A stretch of DNA of 64,000 nucleotides from Aquilaria yunnanensis (Eukaryota > Streptophyta > Magnoliopsida > Malvales > Thymelaeaceae): positions 13,394,501 to 13,458,500 of the forward strand of contig CM077599.1 in the NCBI GenBank assembly GCA_039654915.1, in the 5' to 3' direction. Numbering within the stretch: position 1 is the first letter of the stretch; every line of letters starts with the position of its first letter. This document shows positions 47,001 to 57,927 of the stretch, piece by piece. The translations under genes and the position numbers were made by a program. The notes under the pieces were generated by a model, which was not told where the DNA came from, ran no database searches, and saw nothing but the letters and a program-made list of their open reading frames with translations.

Positions 47001-49635
47001 TAAATTAAAACATCATTAAAATAGTGTCGCAGCAATTAACAAAAACATAATTCAAACGAGCCAAGACATAAAAACTTTAGTCGCTTTAGCAACAAGTAAC
47101 AACTATGTGCATACATCTCAAACTTATATGCACCCAAAGGTAACCGTAGTGTTATACACACCAATGGACACTAGTAAAGGCGATCTATGTATGAAATTAC
47201 CATATATATTAAAAGAAGCAGCTCATATCTACTAAAATTCATCCTTAGCTCTTCACCCAAGCAAGCAAGCTTCAAGTGATGAACCACACTTTCCTTGTAC
47301 TCACTTAGCCTCAAACTGTAAGGCAAACACTTTGGTCAATACTAGCTTATGCCATAAGTAACTTAAAAACTTGGAGTTTCCTATGTAGAGAATGCCTTTA
47401 AACCAATAAAACTAAGCTTTAATAGCTGCCTCTTACCAACTGTTAAGCTCGACTAGTCTACTTAATACCTGCACAACACTTAAGGGGTGAGTATTCTAAA
47501 GTACTTAGTAAGGGATTTAGTAGCTGCAGGGAAAAACAATGCAAACATGCAAATATATGCACATATATAAAATGCAAACAAAACAAGCAAGCAACCACCA
47601 ATATCAGAAACAAGAAAAGAACAATAAATAATGCAAATGATGGATGGATGAAATATGCTCATGTACATGCATCTCGGACTTTCTTACACTCGTAGGTGCT
47701 AGACTTGCCGTGAGTTCTTACGGCTGGGATATTTGGATACTAGCCCTCATATCCTATGCTAGCACTTAACTAACCCCATGAAGTCCTCTTACGGGCGCCT
47801 TAGAGTAAGTCATATCTTACTCAAACCTTGCCCGCCTTGACGGGCTACTTAGAGTAAGTCACCGCTTACTCCCTCTTTACCCGTCTCTTCCCTTAACTTA
47901 TTGTGCAGGATAGCTGCCTTATATGGTTCAACTTACCAAACTCTTCAAGCTTAGCTCAGGGCTCATTAGTGGCTTACTTAACAAACCATAAAGTTTGGTT
48001 AGGATCTTCTTAGGTTTTCTTTTCATTGCCCAAAGGTCTAAGACCTCCCACTTGGGCCAACGAAGAGTATGAAACCTGCCTTAATCCCTTTAGTGCTCAT
48101 TTGGCAACTTAAGCAATTTAACCCCCTTAGCTACCATTACTTACCCTTCCTTAACCGCACCACTTAGCTACCACATAAATAATGCATAATTCCCAACTTA
48201 GGAATGAGTTCTTGACCCAACCAAGGCTACAAAACATCTTAAAATTAGCCTAAAGATGATAATCGAGAGTTTGAGACATTCTTAGGATGCCCCGAGCTTG
48301 AGGGACTAATGCCTTGGCGGTGCTGTCGGTGACGCGTCGCCAAAGGCATCAACGCTCTGGAATCCTGGTGTCTATTGACGATGTGTCTCCAGTTCGTGTC
48401 GCTAAATGGCATTGCCAACGGAGATGTGTCGCTAATGCATTACAGCATTGCACGAAACTTGCTCAAACTTTCCCATCCCAAGACCAATTCACATAGGTCT
48501 TATTTCTACTTTATTCCCACTCATAATGCTACATTTCTATGCATTATTAGAGCTGAATTAACTTAAATCCCTTACCTTAAATTATCTTAAAAGCAAGAAA
48601 CAAGCAATGAGCGCATTCAAGCTCCAACGAGTTCCTTTGAGTTCCAAGCTTGAAATCAATCAAATTGGACACCAAGAGCACGAAGTTAAGACCATTTCTA
48701 ACCATTTAACAAGTTTAGAACTAACCCAAAGGTAAACGTCTTTGATCCTTATGAGTTCAAACCCATAAGGATCAAAGACGTTTACCTTTGGGAACCCATA
48801 AGGATCAAAGACGTTTACCTTTGGGCTTGAACCAAAAACTTGCAAGACCAACTCTAAATGCACCAATTCCACCTAAAAAAGGCTAAGGGTTTGTTGGGAT
48901 GGCTTTGGGACCTTTGATTTCCATGGAAACTTGAGAGATTTGGGAGGTTTGGAGGTGGAGAGCTCTGGAGGAAAGAAAGCTACGAAAATGGTGGATGGGG
49001 GAGATGATGAATAGTGTCATATCTTTCACTTATATTGCCAACCTTTTTTTCATTTAACATTTTGGCCCTCAAACTTAACTTTGAATCACTTAGGCCACTT
49101 AAACACTCTCCACTCCATCACTCCATAGTCCCAAAGAAAGGTTTTGCTTACTCAAATACTTTTCCCTTAAGTTACCTAAGCCATTATAAAACATAATAGC
49201 TCAATTTCTCACTTAATGCATTTTTCACCTTTAACTCTCATTTTTGGTCCAAATGACTATAAACACTTATGGTCTTAAATCAACTAGCTCAAAACACTTG
49301 CATGAACCTAATTTTACCAAAATTATGGTCATGCCTCTAACTTGGGCTAAAATTATTATTTTACCATTTTTGCCCCTTATGTGCCAATTACTCTTTGGAA
49401 CTCAATTTAACCTTACTTAGCTTACTTTCCTTACTTAATAAAACTTATTTGAGGAAAATAACTTGGGATTCACTTACCTCAATATTCAAAGTAAATGAAA
49501 TACTATGACAGCATTTACAGAAACACTTGCTTGACTTACTTATTTAAGCTAATTAAGATATTAAACTAGGAATTTTGACTTGTTTGACAAGTCTCACATG
49601 GTCGTTGATAGTTCGCTGACTAGAGGGGTGTAACA
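44086..49635. mobile_element. LTR-type retroelement, non-coding, with perfect 5-bp target duplication
   Basis: Starts TGTAACATCGCCTACCCC, ends GGGGTGTAACA, and is flanked on both sides by AATTT (44081-44085 and 49636-49640). TG...CA ends and 5-bp duplications define an LTR retrotransposon, and the TGTAACA/GTAACA style is common in plant Gypsy LTRs. The 5.5 kb holds no gag, protease, reverse transcriptase or integrase frame. Landmarks in the first part (for example 'gatgcgtcgccaacgg' near 45822) recur in diverged form about 2.5-2.7 kb later ('gacgcgtcgccaaagg' near 48332). This suggests two related halves, perhaps a 5' LTR ending at GGTTACA (46890) and a second LTR. It could instead be one very long solo LTR with an internal duplication, or a LARD. 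Confidence 0.6.
48725..48825. repeat. Perfect 29-nt-arm hairpin plus a third direct copy
   Basis: The left arm (48725-48753, starting CCCAAAGGTAAACG) and the right arm (48764-48792) are exact reverse complements with a 10-nt loop. A third exact copy of the right arm follows at 48797-48825, giving a direct repeat of period 33. It lies inside the old LTR-type element, whose two halves are otherwise strongly diverged. The exact identity of the three units therefore implies a recent local rearrangement. Confidence 0.9.
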
Positions 49636-50034
49636 AATTTACTGTGTCACTATGGCAAATCATCTGTGCTGACATGGCACATGGCATTTTCCATCCATAT
49701 TAACATGTTTTGTCTATAAAAAGTCCAAAATGAAACACTTAAATGAGATTAGGGGTGTTCTATATAAGAAATGAAGGTTAGGGTCCAAAACAGTATAATA
49801 ATGAAGGGTTATAAGTCACAGATGCAATTTACTTTGATCCCTAGGGATCAGAAAAGGGAAAAACATCTAATCAAGTCATTATATTTTTTCTCTAATTTGA
49901 ATTTGAGTTGTAAACAAATTATTTGAGTAAATAAGACCATTAGAGTAGAAAATGGGCTTTGGCTGGTAGCTGGGTAATCCAGAGATGAATAAAAAAGTTT
50001 GCAATATGTATATATTATATAGATTGGATGAAAC

Positions 50035-50131
50035 AGCATGACATGGAAAATTAATGATTTCAATAAATATTAATTTACTGGCAGCATGTGAAAGAGCATG
50101 GCATGGGAAATTAATGATTTCAATAAATATT
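50035..50131. repeat. 60-bp-period tandem duplication
   Basis: A 37-base unit starting AGCATGACATGGAAAATTA recurs at 50095 as AGCATGGCATGGGAAATTA. It differs at two positions, and a variable spacer separates the copies. Surrounding DNA from 49832 to 50640 is AT-rich with no gene. Confidence 0.75.
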
Positions 50132-50227
50132 CATTAAGCTTAATAAGATTGCAGATGTACGCTATGCCTCATGGGTGGGCATCATTCGAGTTGACGTAGA
50201 CCCATCATTTTTATTTTAATAAGTTTT

Positions 50228-50235
<8 letters not shown>

Positions 50236-50259
<24 letters not shown>
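50236..50259. repeat. (GT)n microsatellite
   Basis: About twelve GT units follow a short AT run. Confidence 0.95.
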
Positions 50260-50639
50260 CTTTTATTTTTTCATTAATGAGAGCGATTATGGAACTGACA
50301 TGTGACATATTTTCCCTTTTTAATAAGTTAACCACAAGCTTTTATACATGATTTACTTAATATACTCCTGACCTTCTAATGCAGTACAACAATGATATGT
50401 AATAGTCAAAGCTGCAATTGTTAACTTACATTCAAAATTTAAATTTAGATTGATAAATACATGATTGCTAAATCCTGAATTTTGAATTAATGTAGTCAGG
50501 AATAATCAAATTGATTTTGTAAATAATTTTTTATCATGAAATTTAATTATGATAATATTATATTAATCTATCTCATATAAAAACTGATTTGTCATTCTTT
50601 TGACCAAAAGAATAATCAAAACTTTCTGAATATTGGGAT

Positions 50640-51850
50640 GTGTTGAATATCATTAATTTACTAACATAAGTATTTTTGTGTTGAATATTGGAACATGTGT
50701 TTTTATATTGCCTCATGACTGCATAGCAAGGAAAACATTTTTATAATATTGTAGACAATAAAATTTAATTGGGTTGAAAATAAATTAAATCCAATTTAAA
50801 TTGTCTAGCCCATTTTAAAATTAATGTACAAAATTTAAAAGTCTATCAAATTTGAAAGTTACAAGTTCAAAAAACCTAATTTTTAAAGCCCAAAAGTACA
50901 AAACCAAAGGCCCCTGAATAAAGACTCATTATGCTATCTTAGCCAAAGTCTATTTTTGGCAAATTTGGGCTCAAAATTCAAAATGATTAAAGTCCATGCA
51001 TACCTACCATTTAGCCCAAATATTCTAGAATATTTTAGAATGTTTCATTAATTATCATTTTAAATTAAATAATTAGTATAATTAATGAGAGATAATTATC
51101 ATATTTATTTTCTCTTGGGATAAATATGTGATAATTATCAAATGTGGTCTTCTTGAATCAAACCACCTTTTCTCTACACCTATAAATACCCCCCCCCCCA
51201 AGCTAAAGGTAAGAGAAGAAAAACAACAAATTAAAGAAGCAAAACTAGAGAGAAGGAAAATTTCTCTACAATAAGCTCTCTGTTGCTCTTCAAGTCGATC
51301 AAGCACAAACACCCGATGAGAGGTGAAATCAAGCCCAAGAAAAATAAAATCCCAATTTCAATGCCAAATTTGAAGAACGCAACGAGAAATGCGAAGAACG
51401 CAAGACAGTGCTGCATTAAGTTTAAGTTCAGATTTGGCAAAAGCGGTGAGGGAACATGAAAAATTCATTTCTGTATTGCAAAAGTCAAACTCTAAGGAAA
51501 ACGATAAGAAAGTGCTAGGCATTGCTGAAAGCCCTCAAGTCTAAGGAGTAAAGCAAAAAGTCTCCAACTAAAAGAAGCGGTAAGAACATTGGTTAGTGTT
51601 CATGCAAAACAAACTCCGGAGTCCGTGTTAGTGAAGAAGTCATTCGCATCTCCCCAAAAAATTTGAAGCATTAATTAGATAATTGTGTATGTGAGAAGCA
51701 TGCTAGAGAGTCAATCCCCCAAAATCTCTGTTTTCTAATATCAATTTGTAATTTGTGTTGCAATTAATTTTAAGGTGTAATTTTTACATATGAAATTTGT
51801 GCGTATAAATATGTTTCTGTATTGCCTCATATTGGATACCAAGATATATT
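50640..51850 (+). repeat. Possible solo LTR or Pol II promoter-bearing repeat
   Basis: TGTTGAATAT words (50641 and 50682) resemble plant LTR starts. A TATA box (CTATAAATACC at 51180) precedes a C run and a purine-rich stretch like an LTR R/U5 region. Beyond 51790 the DNA is plain AT-rich. I could not fix matching target duplications or a second LTR, and no polyprotein frame is present. The call rests on composition and the TATA box only. Confidence 0.3.
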
Positions 51851-52919
51851 ACTATTGGCATACTCAATTCAATCTAAACCTTTTCCTTGCTCCCCAAATG
51901 ATAAAGATACTATTATCATCTGAATAATACTTTTTATCTTTTTATGGTTTAGGCTTTGAAACTCAAAATTTTTAGCTTCTAAGTAAGAGTTTAATTTTTT
52001 TAATAAGATAAAGCACCTAACTTAAAAATAATTAGTAAAACAGAAGGTTTTTACCATAATATAAAATTACAAGTAGTTTATTCAAATATGTAAAATTTAA
52101 CAAGGTAAAAGAAATTTTGAGTCTCACTAAACTAATATCATTGCTACAATTAAAAAATCAAGGAAAAGGACAAAAGACAAAAGGCAAACCAAAAGCAAAA
52201 ATAATTAAGAAGCTAAAGCCTAGAGGATCAAATCTTGTGACGACATAATTAGTTGGATCTTAGAAGAAGATAGGCAATAAACTTTAGAGCCCTTTATATA
52301 TACTTTTTATGATTTTTTTTCTGCCCTGACCATCTCTTATTTTCATAAGTAAGTAAATAATAGATATAGACCATTTTTATGATTTGAATCATAGATATAT
52401 ACCATTTTTATTTTATAAGTAATTAATTAATAAAAATATATTTTATACCATTTAATAAAACATTCAAATATATTTTGGTTTATGAATTTAGTCCTTCAAT
52501 GTTTTTAATTAATTTAATTAATATTTTAAAGTGCATGAACTTTTTTATTTGTAAACATTATAAGTTTAACTATTTTACAATTATGTTATGTTTTAGACCA
52601 TTTAACAATACAAAAATAGAATTCCCATATTTTTTACTCTTAACAATTTTTTTAAGTATTGCAGATGGTGAAAAAAATTAGGCTATTTTTTGTTCACATC
52701 CGTCTGATGATAACAAAAAATTTGAACTTCCCAAATACTATATATCACTTAAAGTGAAATAGAGATAGGTACCGTGAATATATTACAATCAAAATTACTG
52801 ATGGGATAAAACTGTTCAATGGAAAAGGCACACATGTGACAATAAAGGATGCAATGAAAATATTGCAAAGAAGATGGTAATTAAAGTGGTTACAAGACAA
52901 ATATAAACTCAAGATCGTG
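51851..52919. other. AT-rich intergenic DNA
   Basis: No gene, RNA or bounded repeat seen. Short Phe/Leu/Ile-rich frames are products of AT bias. Confidence 0.5.
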
Positions 52920-53355
52920 GGTGCCACTAGGGCTGTTATCGAACCGAGCATTTATCGAACTATTCGAATTCGAGCTCAAAATTGGACTTAACGAACCGAG
53001 CTTTACGAACTTCGAATACGAGCTCGAACCATTTTTATTACTCGAATCTCTTATCGAATCGAGCTCAAATATGTTAGTATTCGATTCGATATGTTTTTGA
53101 ACCTATCGAACCTATATAATAATATAAATATTAATAATATATTATTAATAATTTAAAGTAAGTAAAACGAGAAACCTAAAAATAACAAATAACAAATCGT
53201 AAAATTGGGCTAGGGAGCTAGAAATCGTGAAATCTGTCAGCCTCAGGTTCCCATTCTCCTCAGCATCGGCCATCGGCGGCTGGAGTTTTCATCACGATCA
53301 GGAAGCAGCAACGAGCAAGCCTCTGCCTACGTTGTCCTCTACGCAATTCACCCCT

Positions 53356-53708
53356 CCGCGGCTCCGCCTGAGTTCATACTTGTCGCGCGTCGCGACCCTC
53401 CGCCTGAGTTATTCGCGATCGGACTTCTTTGCGATCGGACTTCTTCGTGCTCAAACATCTTCGCGATTCACTCCTCCGCAGTCGGACTTCTTCGCGATCG
53501 GACATCTTCACGATTCGCCGGACATCTTCGCGATTCACTCCTCCGCAGGCGATTCGTCGGACTTCTTCACGATCGGACTTCTCCTCTGTGGCGCTTGCGA
53601 TTCACTCCTCCGCCGGACCCAGTCTGCCGGAACTCTCCCCCCGCGGCTTCGCCTAAGTTCATACTTGTCGCGCGTCGCGACCCTCCGCCTGAGTTCTTCG
53701 CGATCGGA
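53356..53708. repeat. 68-bp direct repeat bracketing a TCGGACTTCTTC repeat block
   Basis: A 68-bp unit beginning CCGCGGCTCCGCCTGAG occurs at 53356-53423 and again at 53641-53708 with three differences. Between the copies, short units 'gcgatcggacttcttc', 'cgcgattcactcctccg' and 'cggacatcttc' are shuffled many times. The frames through this block are Ser/Arg-rich low complexity and are not believed to be protein-coding. Confidence 0.75.
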
Positions 53709-53821
53709 CATGTATAATACTTTTGATTTTGGACATAAAATGTGTGGCTGATTTGTGGATTTTTTTCTGTTTGAGGTATAATACCTCTGTTTTTTTTTTT
53801 TTTTTTTTTTGCTGTTCCTAG

Positions 53822-54639
53822 ATTGAGGAAGAAGAAAGAAAACTTGAAGCTGCAATTGAAGAAATAGAGAAACAGAATGCGGAAGTAAATTCTGAACTTA
53901 AGGAATTTGAGCAGAAATCAAACCGCTTCAAAGAATTGGAGGAGCGGTATGTTTCTTTCAAAGTGATTCTTGCCTCTTGATGAACAAGCTGAAATTGTAC
54001 AATATAGTTTTATTTGCCTTTTCTGTTTTCTTTCCATTTCCTTTTGTTCGTGATATTGACCAACTTCTTCACCCTTCCTAGTTTCTTATGTTCCTTGGAA
54101 TTGCTGTGAACAGGTACTAGCAGGAGTTCAATAATTTTCAGTTCTAATTGATTGCACATCAGGTTTATTGCAAATGCCTGTTCTATGAATTCATTTACTT
54201 AAGTTACAATTTGATCAATGGTGATACTACAAGGCTGCTGAGGTTGGTAATGTTGGTTTTTTCTTGGACAGAAAACTATCTGATGTAGCCTTCAATTATT
54301 CCCAGGATCTTGGTTGTCTTGTGAAACTTGCCTTAGTAGCTAGGTTCAGCAGCTTCCTCTGCGTGTCTATCATTTCTTGATAGAGAATCTGTTTGACTAT
54401 TTTCTTGTTACTTTTATAAATGCTTTTATTCATTTGTCTTTGATATTTAACCCTTCATCATAAGAAAAATTTATGGGCAGGAAGAGAGAGATGCAATTTT
54501 GGCTAAGATTGAAGTTTCACATGTACAATTGGAGTTGTTAAAGAAAACCAATGTGCTTAATGATGCTTTCCCAATTGCACATGATGGAGAATTTGGAACT
54601 ATTAACAATTTCCGACTTGGACGACTCCCCAAAATTCCA
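53822..54639 (+). pseudogene. ATG6: Captured ATG6 (Beclin 1) gene fragment
   Basis: ATG6 is the Beclin subunit of the class III PI3-kinase complex needed for autophagy. Three exon pieces in correct order are present. 53822-53946 reads IEEEERKLEAAIEEIEKQNA, then ELKEFEQKSNRFKELEER. 54114-54162 reads the next exon, with a stop where Trp is expected and another where Gln is expected (Y-stop-QEFNNFQF-stop-LIAHQ). 54481-54639 reads [20 protein letters not shown], then [20 protein letters not shown] and [10 protein letters not shown]. Introns with GT-AG borders remain between them, so a genomic segment was captured, not an mRNA. The pieces cover the end of the coiled coil and the start of the evolutionarily conserved domain. 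An Ala replaces the usual Trp in FPI-W-HDGEFG. Both stops prevent a normal protein. Confidence 0.88.
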
Positions 54640-54994
54640 GTGAGGAAAAAAATTATTTTCTTTTCAGTAATTTGTTTGTGCTTATAACCAGGAAATGAAA
54701 CTTCCTTCTCCCTCACTCTCTTCCACTGATTAATATTTCCATTTGTTTGACTTCTCTATTATTTGTGTAATTTGTTTTTTTCTTATTATTATTTGTGTAA
54801 TTGAACTTGGTGTCAGATAGTGTTATGAATTCTGTTGTTGTTTTTCTTCCTTTTTTCAAAACGAGTTCAAGTTCGAGCATACCTAATCGAGCCCGAACCG
54901 AACTCGTACAATTTGCTTTTTAACAGGTTTTTCGAACATTTCGAACGTTCGAATCGAGCTCGAACATCATACCGAGCCAAACTCGAGCACCATT

Positions 54995-55099
54995 GCTCGG
55001 CTCGTTTAAGTTTGGTAGGTGTTCGGGTTCGGGCTCGGGCTCGAGCTCGTCGAGCCCGAGCCCGAACCCGAACACCTACCAAACTTAAACGAGCCGAGC
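54995..55099. repeat. Perfect hairpin with 50-nt arms in the hAT subterminal zone
   Basis: Arms 54995-55044 (starting GCTCGGCTCGTTTAAG) and 55050-55099 are exact reverse complements separated by the five bases GCTCG. The arms contain the GAGCTCGA/TTCGGGCTCG words that fill the element's subterminal region. Perfect pairing over 50 nt is far beyond chance and suggests recent inverted duplication. Confidence 0.93.
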
Positions 55100-55918
55100 T
55101 CGAGCCCCAGGCGTTCGGGCTCGGCTCGATTCGATAACAGCCCTAGGTGCCACAATGGCATACACCCAAGAAGGAATTTTTCCTCCATATATCCACAAGA
55201 TATTTAAATTGTGCAAGCCTTGTTTTAAGTTTTACATTTTGATAAATTTTTTATGCAGTAGAAAATACATAATCAAAGATAATGCAATAGATAATGATAC
55301 AAAATTTTGTGCAAAATTCTTTTGAATCTATATTTCAGTTTTTTTTTAAAATATGTGGTAAAACTCATGTTAAAGTTATAATACTAAAAAAGATACCTCT
55401 AACATAAAATTTTTGTCAATTGAGTTTTTTTTTCCTGCAACTTGGATGAGTATATACTACAAAAACTTATTGCAAGTAAAACTTATGTTATATGAAAATC
55501 TATAGGTATTGCATATTAAAAAAAATAATTTTAGGTTTAAAAAATATATAAAAAAATTTATGTGGCTGAACACTATAATAGTTCACCTAAAATTTTCCCT
55601 TTACTCCAAAATTATAAGTTCTTACACTTTTTTAAGGGGGACAGAAAAGAATCCATTGACAGAGATCTAAATATATCATCATAGATGAATCTATGCATAA
55701 TTCTGTGGTGTCCATGGGCCCTACTAATTTTTTTTTATTTTTTAAAGAAAATATTAAGTAAATTTTTTATAGACCCCACTAAAATTCATTAAATGATTAT
55801 ATTAATTTAAAAAAATAAGTAAAATGAAATAAAAACATGATTAATTAAAATTAATTTTTTCATAAATACATTGAAATTAAAGTAAAATTCTATATTCTAA
55901 TTTTATAAGTATATTATA

Positions 55919-56170
55919 TACTCCCTCCATTTTATATTAGCTATCCTTTTTACCTTTTTTTTGACTAAAATTTAACTTGAATATATTTATATTAATATAA
56001 ATTGAAATTTTTTTAAAAAATGATATTTAGAAACTATAATTTTTAAATTTCTATTTTCATGTACAAAGTTCATATTTTTGTGATAAATTTTAAAATAAAT
56101 AAAATCATAAATTAATTGTTATAAATAGTAAAGATGACAACTTTTATAAGACAAATAGAATATAAAACAA
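55919..56170. mobile_element. Stowaway-like MITE with eroded right end
   Basis: Starts TACTCCCTCCATTTTATATT after TA and carries the family interior ('ttgaatatatttatattaat', 'gatatttagaaactataa'). The right end 'gacaaatagaatataaaacaa' is only weakly complementary, so the border is approximate. Confidence 0.6.
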
Positions 56171-57204
56171 TAATTATATGGATCTCATTGGAACAAATTT
56201 CTAGGTTCGTACTTGTATATCATTGCCAATGTAATTAGAGATTTAATAGCATTAAAATACTAAAGGTATAATAAGAGATGAAAAAAGCAAAATGTGGATG
56301 TGTTTACGCTTTAGTTTTTGAAAACGCAAAACTTTGACAGCTAAACTTATTTTAATCACTAAACTTAGTTAATTTTAATAAGTATTTTCAAAGTTTGTTC
56401 TACTATAAAAAATGTCTTTGGATATATAATTTTTGTCAATTAAGTGTCTTTCCAACTTGGATGAATATATACTGTGAAAGCTTATGTATTTGGTAAATTT
56501 GATCATAAATGATTATGTTATTTTATATAAAAAAATTTTATTTTTATAGATATAAAAAGATTAAAATAAATAAATAAAATTTGTAATAGTTCACCTTAGC
56601 TTTTTTAAAAATAATTATTGAGTCTCCACATATGTTATACTTTTTTTCTAAAAATAATTTCTTATTAGCTTATTGCTTAACTATAAAATTACAATAATAT
56701 GTTTGTATATACAAATTAGTACTATAGTACATTGAATCCAAGGCAACCTCAAAGCAACTCATGTAGAAGACGAGGATTTGTGCACATGAATCTTTGTGAT
56801 TTTTATCATAAATATTTTATATTAAGGGTTAAATTGGTTGATGATACTCAATACTATGTCGGGATCAATTTGGTACTTTTTAAAGTGTTGTTTTGATGAT
56901 AATAATTTTCTCAATAATATTTATTTAGCATCAAAATATTTTTTATTTATACTCAATACAACTTGAAATCTTGTGGCAACACTGGTATGTAAATTAATTT
57001 ATTCCTTTAATTCAGAAGAAAAGGAAAAGAACAAAAATATTTGAGTTTGAAAAGCACCTTCAGCTGGTTAGAAAAGTTAATAGAAAATCCAAAATCCCTC
57101 CATATATACGTGTGTGCGTTTTTTGTTTTTGGGGTTTTATCTATTTTTCACTTTGGATTTTTTGTTTGTGTGTGCGCATTTTTTTTCCTGACGTTTTGTA
57201 CCAA

Positions 57205-57255
57205 ACACACACACGCGCGCGCGCACATACACACACACACACATATATATATATA
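57205..57255. repeat. (AC)n(GC)n(AC)n(AT)n compound microsatellite
   Basis: Consecutive AC, CG, AC and AT dinucleotide runs occur in one tract. Confidence 0.95.
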
Positions 57256-57927
57256 GCTATTTACCTTTCTGATGTCTACCGTACATACTTAATTCAATAA
57301 TATCTTTTCAAAAATTAATTAATTTGTGTGAAAATTTTCCAATTCATAGCTTAAAAATAATAAAAAGTATTTACGTTTAGCATAACTTGTTTTAAAAGTG
57401 CTTTATGATCTTCATAAAGTATGAAGTTTGAATTAGTATTTAAGCTGAGTAAATAATTACTATATATAAAATTAACTACTAATAAAATAGTTAAGAGTAA
57501 TTTCTTTTATATACATAATATATTTTCAATAAAAATTTATAAAATTTTATAATACGAATCTAGCACGCCAGAAAAAATAAAAAATAAAAAGGGAAGAAGA
57601 ATCTACTAGCAATACTCGATACGAAAATGCATCATGTCGCTTTAGTCGCTTTTTCTGTTCCCCAGATTCGCGTTTCTCTATCTTCCGTGCCGCATCTCGA
57701 GGCTTCACTCCACGGCCCACACAACAAGGCTGGTCCCTGTGCTTCCTTTCTCCTTTCTCCTTTCCTTCATTCAGGGACTTCCATTAATACCGTTTCTAGT
57801 TTTTAACCATAAAAACGATGCATCTGGATTTATGTACAGTCGATCCCTTCTTCCGTTTCCGCGAGAGACAGCGTGTCTGCAGTCGTAGAGCTCCATTTCG
57901 ATCTGGGTTTAATTTGTAGTGGGAAAC

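Larger units (their letters stand above)
42920..49831. mobile_element. MULE-like element of the 9607 family, split by an LTR-type insertion
   Basis: The left end (TAAATTGTACCTATGGCC) and right end (reverse complement starting GTAAATTGCATCTGTGAC) are inverted for about 200 bp. They include 'ttgttttggacc', 'catttaagtgtt' and 'gccatgtgccatgccagc'. These ends match the element at 9607-10547. Without the 44086-49635 insertion the element would be about 1.36 kb. Its interior contains a minus-strand coding-like fragment around 43882-44085 (words SPVGQLGFQFATAKTMSNP and EIDTLLDNRGIKIG) that I cannot assign. No transposase. Confidence 0.65.
52928..55145. mobile_element. hAT-type non-autonomous element carrying an ATG6 fragment
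   Basis: Perfect 8-bp target duplications GGTGCCAC (52920-52927 and 55146-55153) flank termini TAGGGCTGTTATCGAA and, in reverse, TAGGGCTGTTATCGAA. Eight-base duplication and these ends fit the hAT superfamily. Subterminal zones on both sides are dense in TCGAAC and GAGCTCGA words. The interior has three parts: a GC-rich tandem-repeat block (53220-53720), an intron-containing piece of ATG6/Beclin 1 (53822-54639), and a right subterminal zone with a 50-nt-arm hairpin. There is no hAT transposase or BED-finger frame, so it must have moved in trans. The exact duplication and ends suggest a fairly young insertion. Confidence 0.85.
55154..57927. other. AT-rich spacer and polyprenol reductase upstream region
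   Basis: From 55154 to about 57600 there is AT-rich DNA with one MITE and a microsatellite and no gene. From about 57630 the composition becomes balanced, with CT-rich tracts near 57740-57770, as expected for the promoter and 5' leader of the polyprenol reductase gene. A short upstream ATG lies near 57819. Confidence 0.5.

Noticed and set aside
48725..48825. A short CRISPR-like pattern (repeated units with short spacers)
   Set aside because: One of the units is inverted, the spacers are only 4-10 nt, and the context is a plant LTR-type element.
50640..51850. A confident solo LTR
   Set aside because: TGTTGAATAT starts and a TATA box are present, but no matching target duplication or terminal CA could be fixed, so only a low-confidence feature was kept.
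53227..53751. A 174-codon Ser/Arg-rich frame in the hAT element
   Set aside because: It is a translation of the shuffled minisatellite; two frames are open at once and nothing resembles a protein domain.
54835..55188. Arg/Glu/Pro-rich frames over the hAT right end
   Set aside because: They arise from the palindromic GAGCCCGA repeats, are open on both strands and have no domain.
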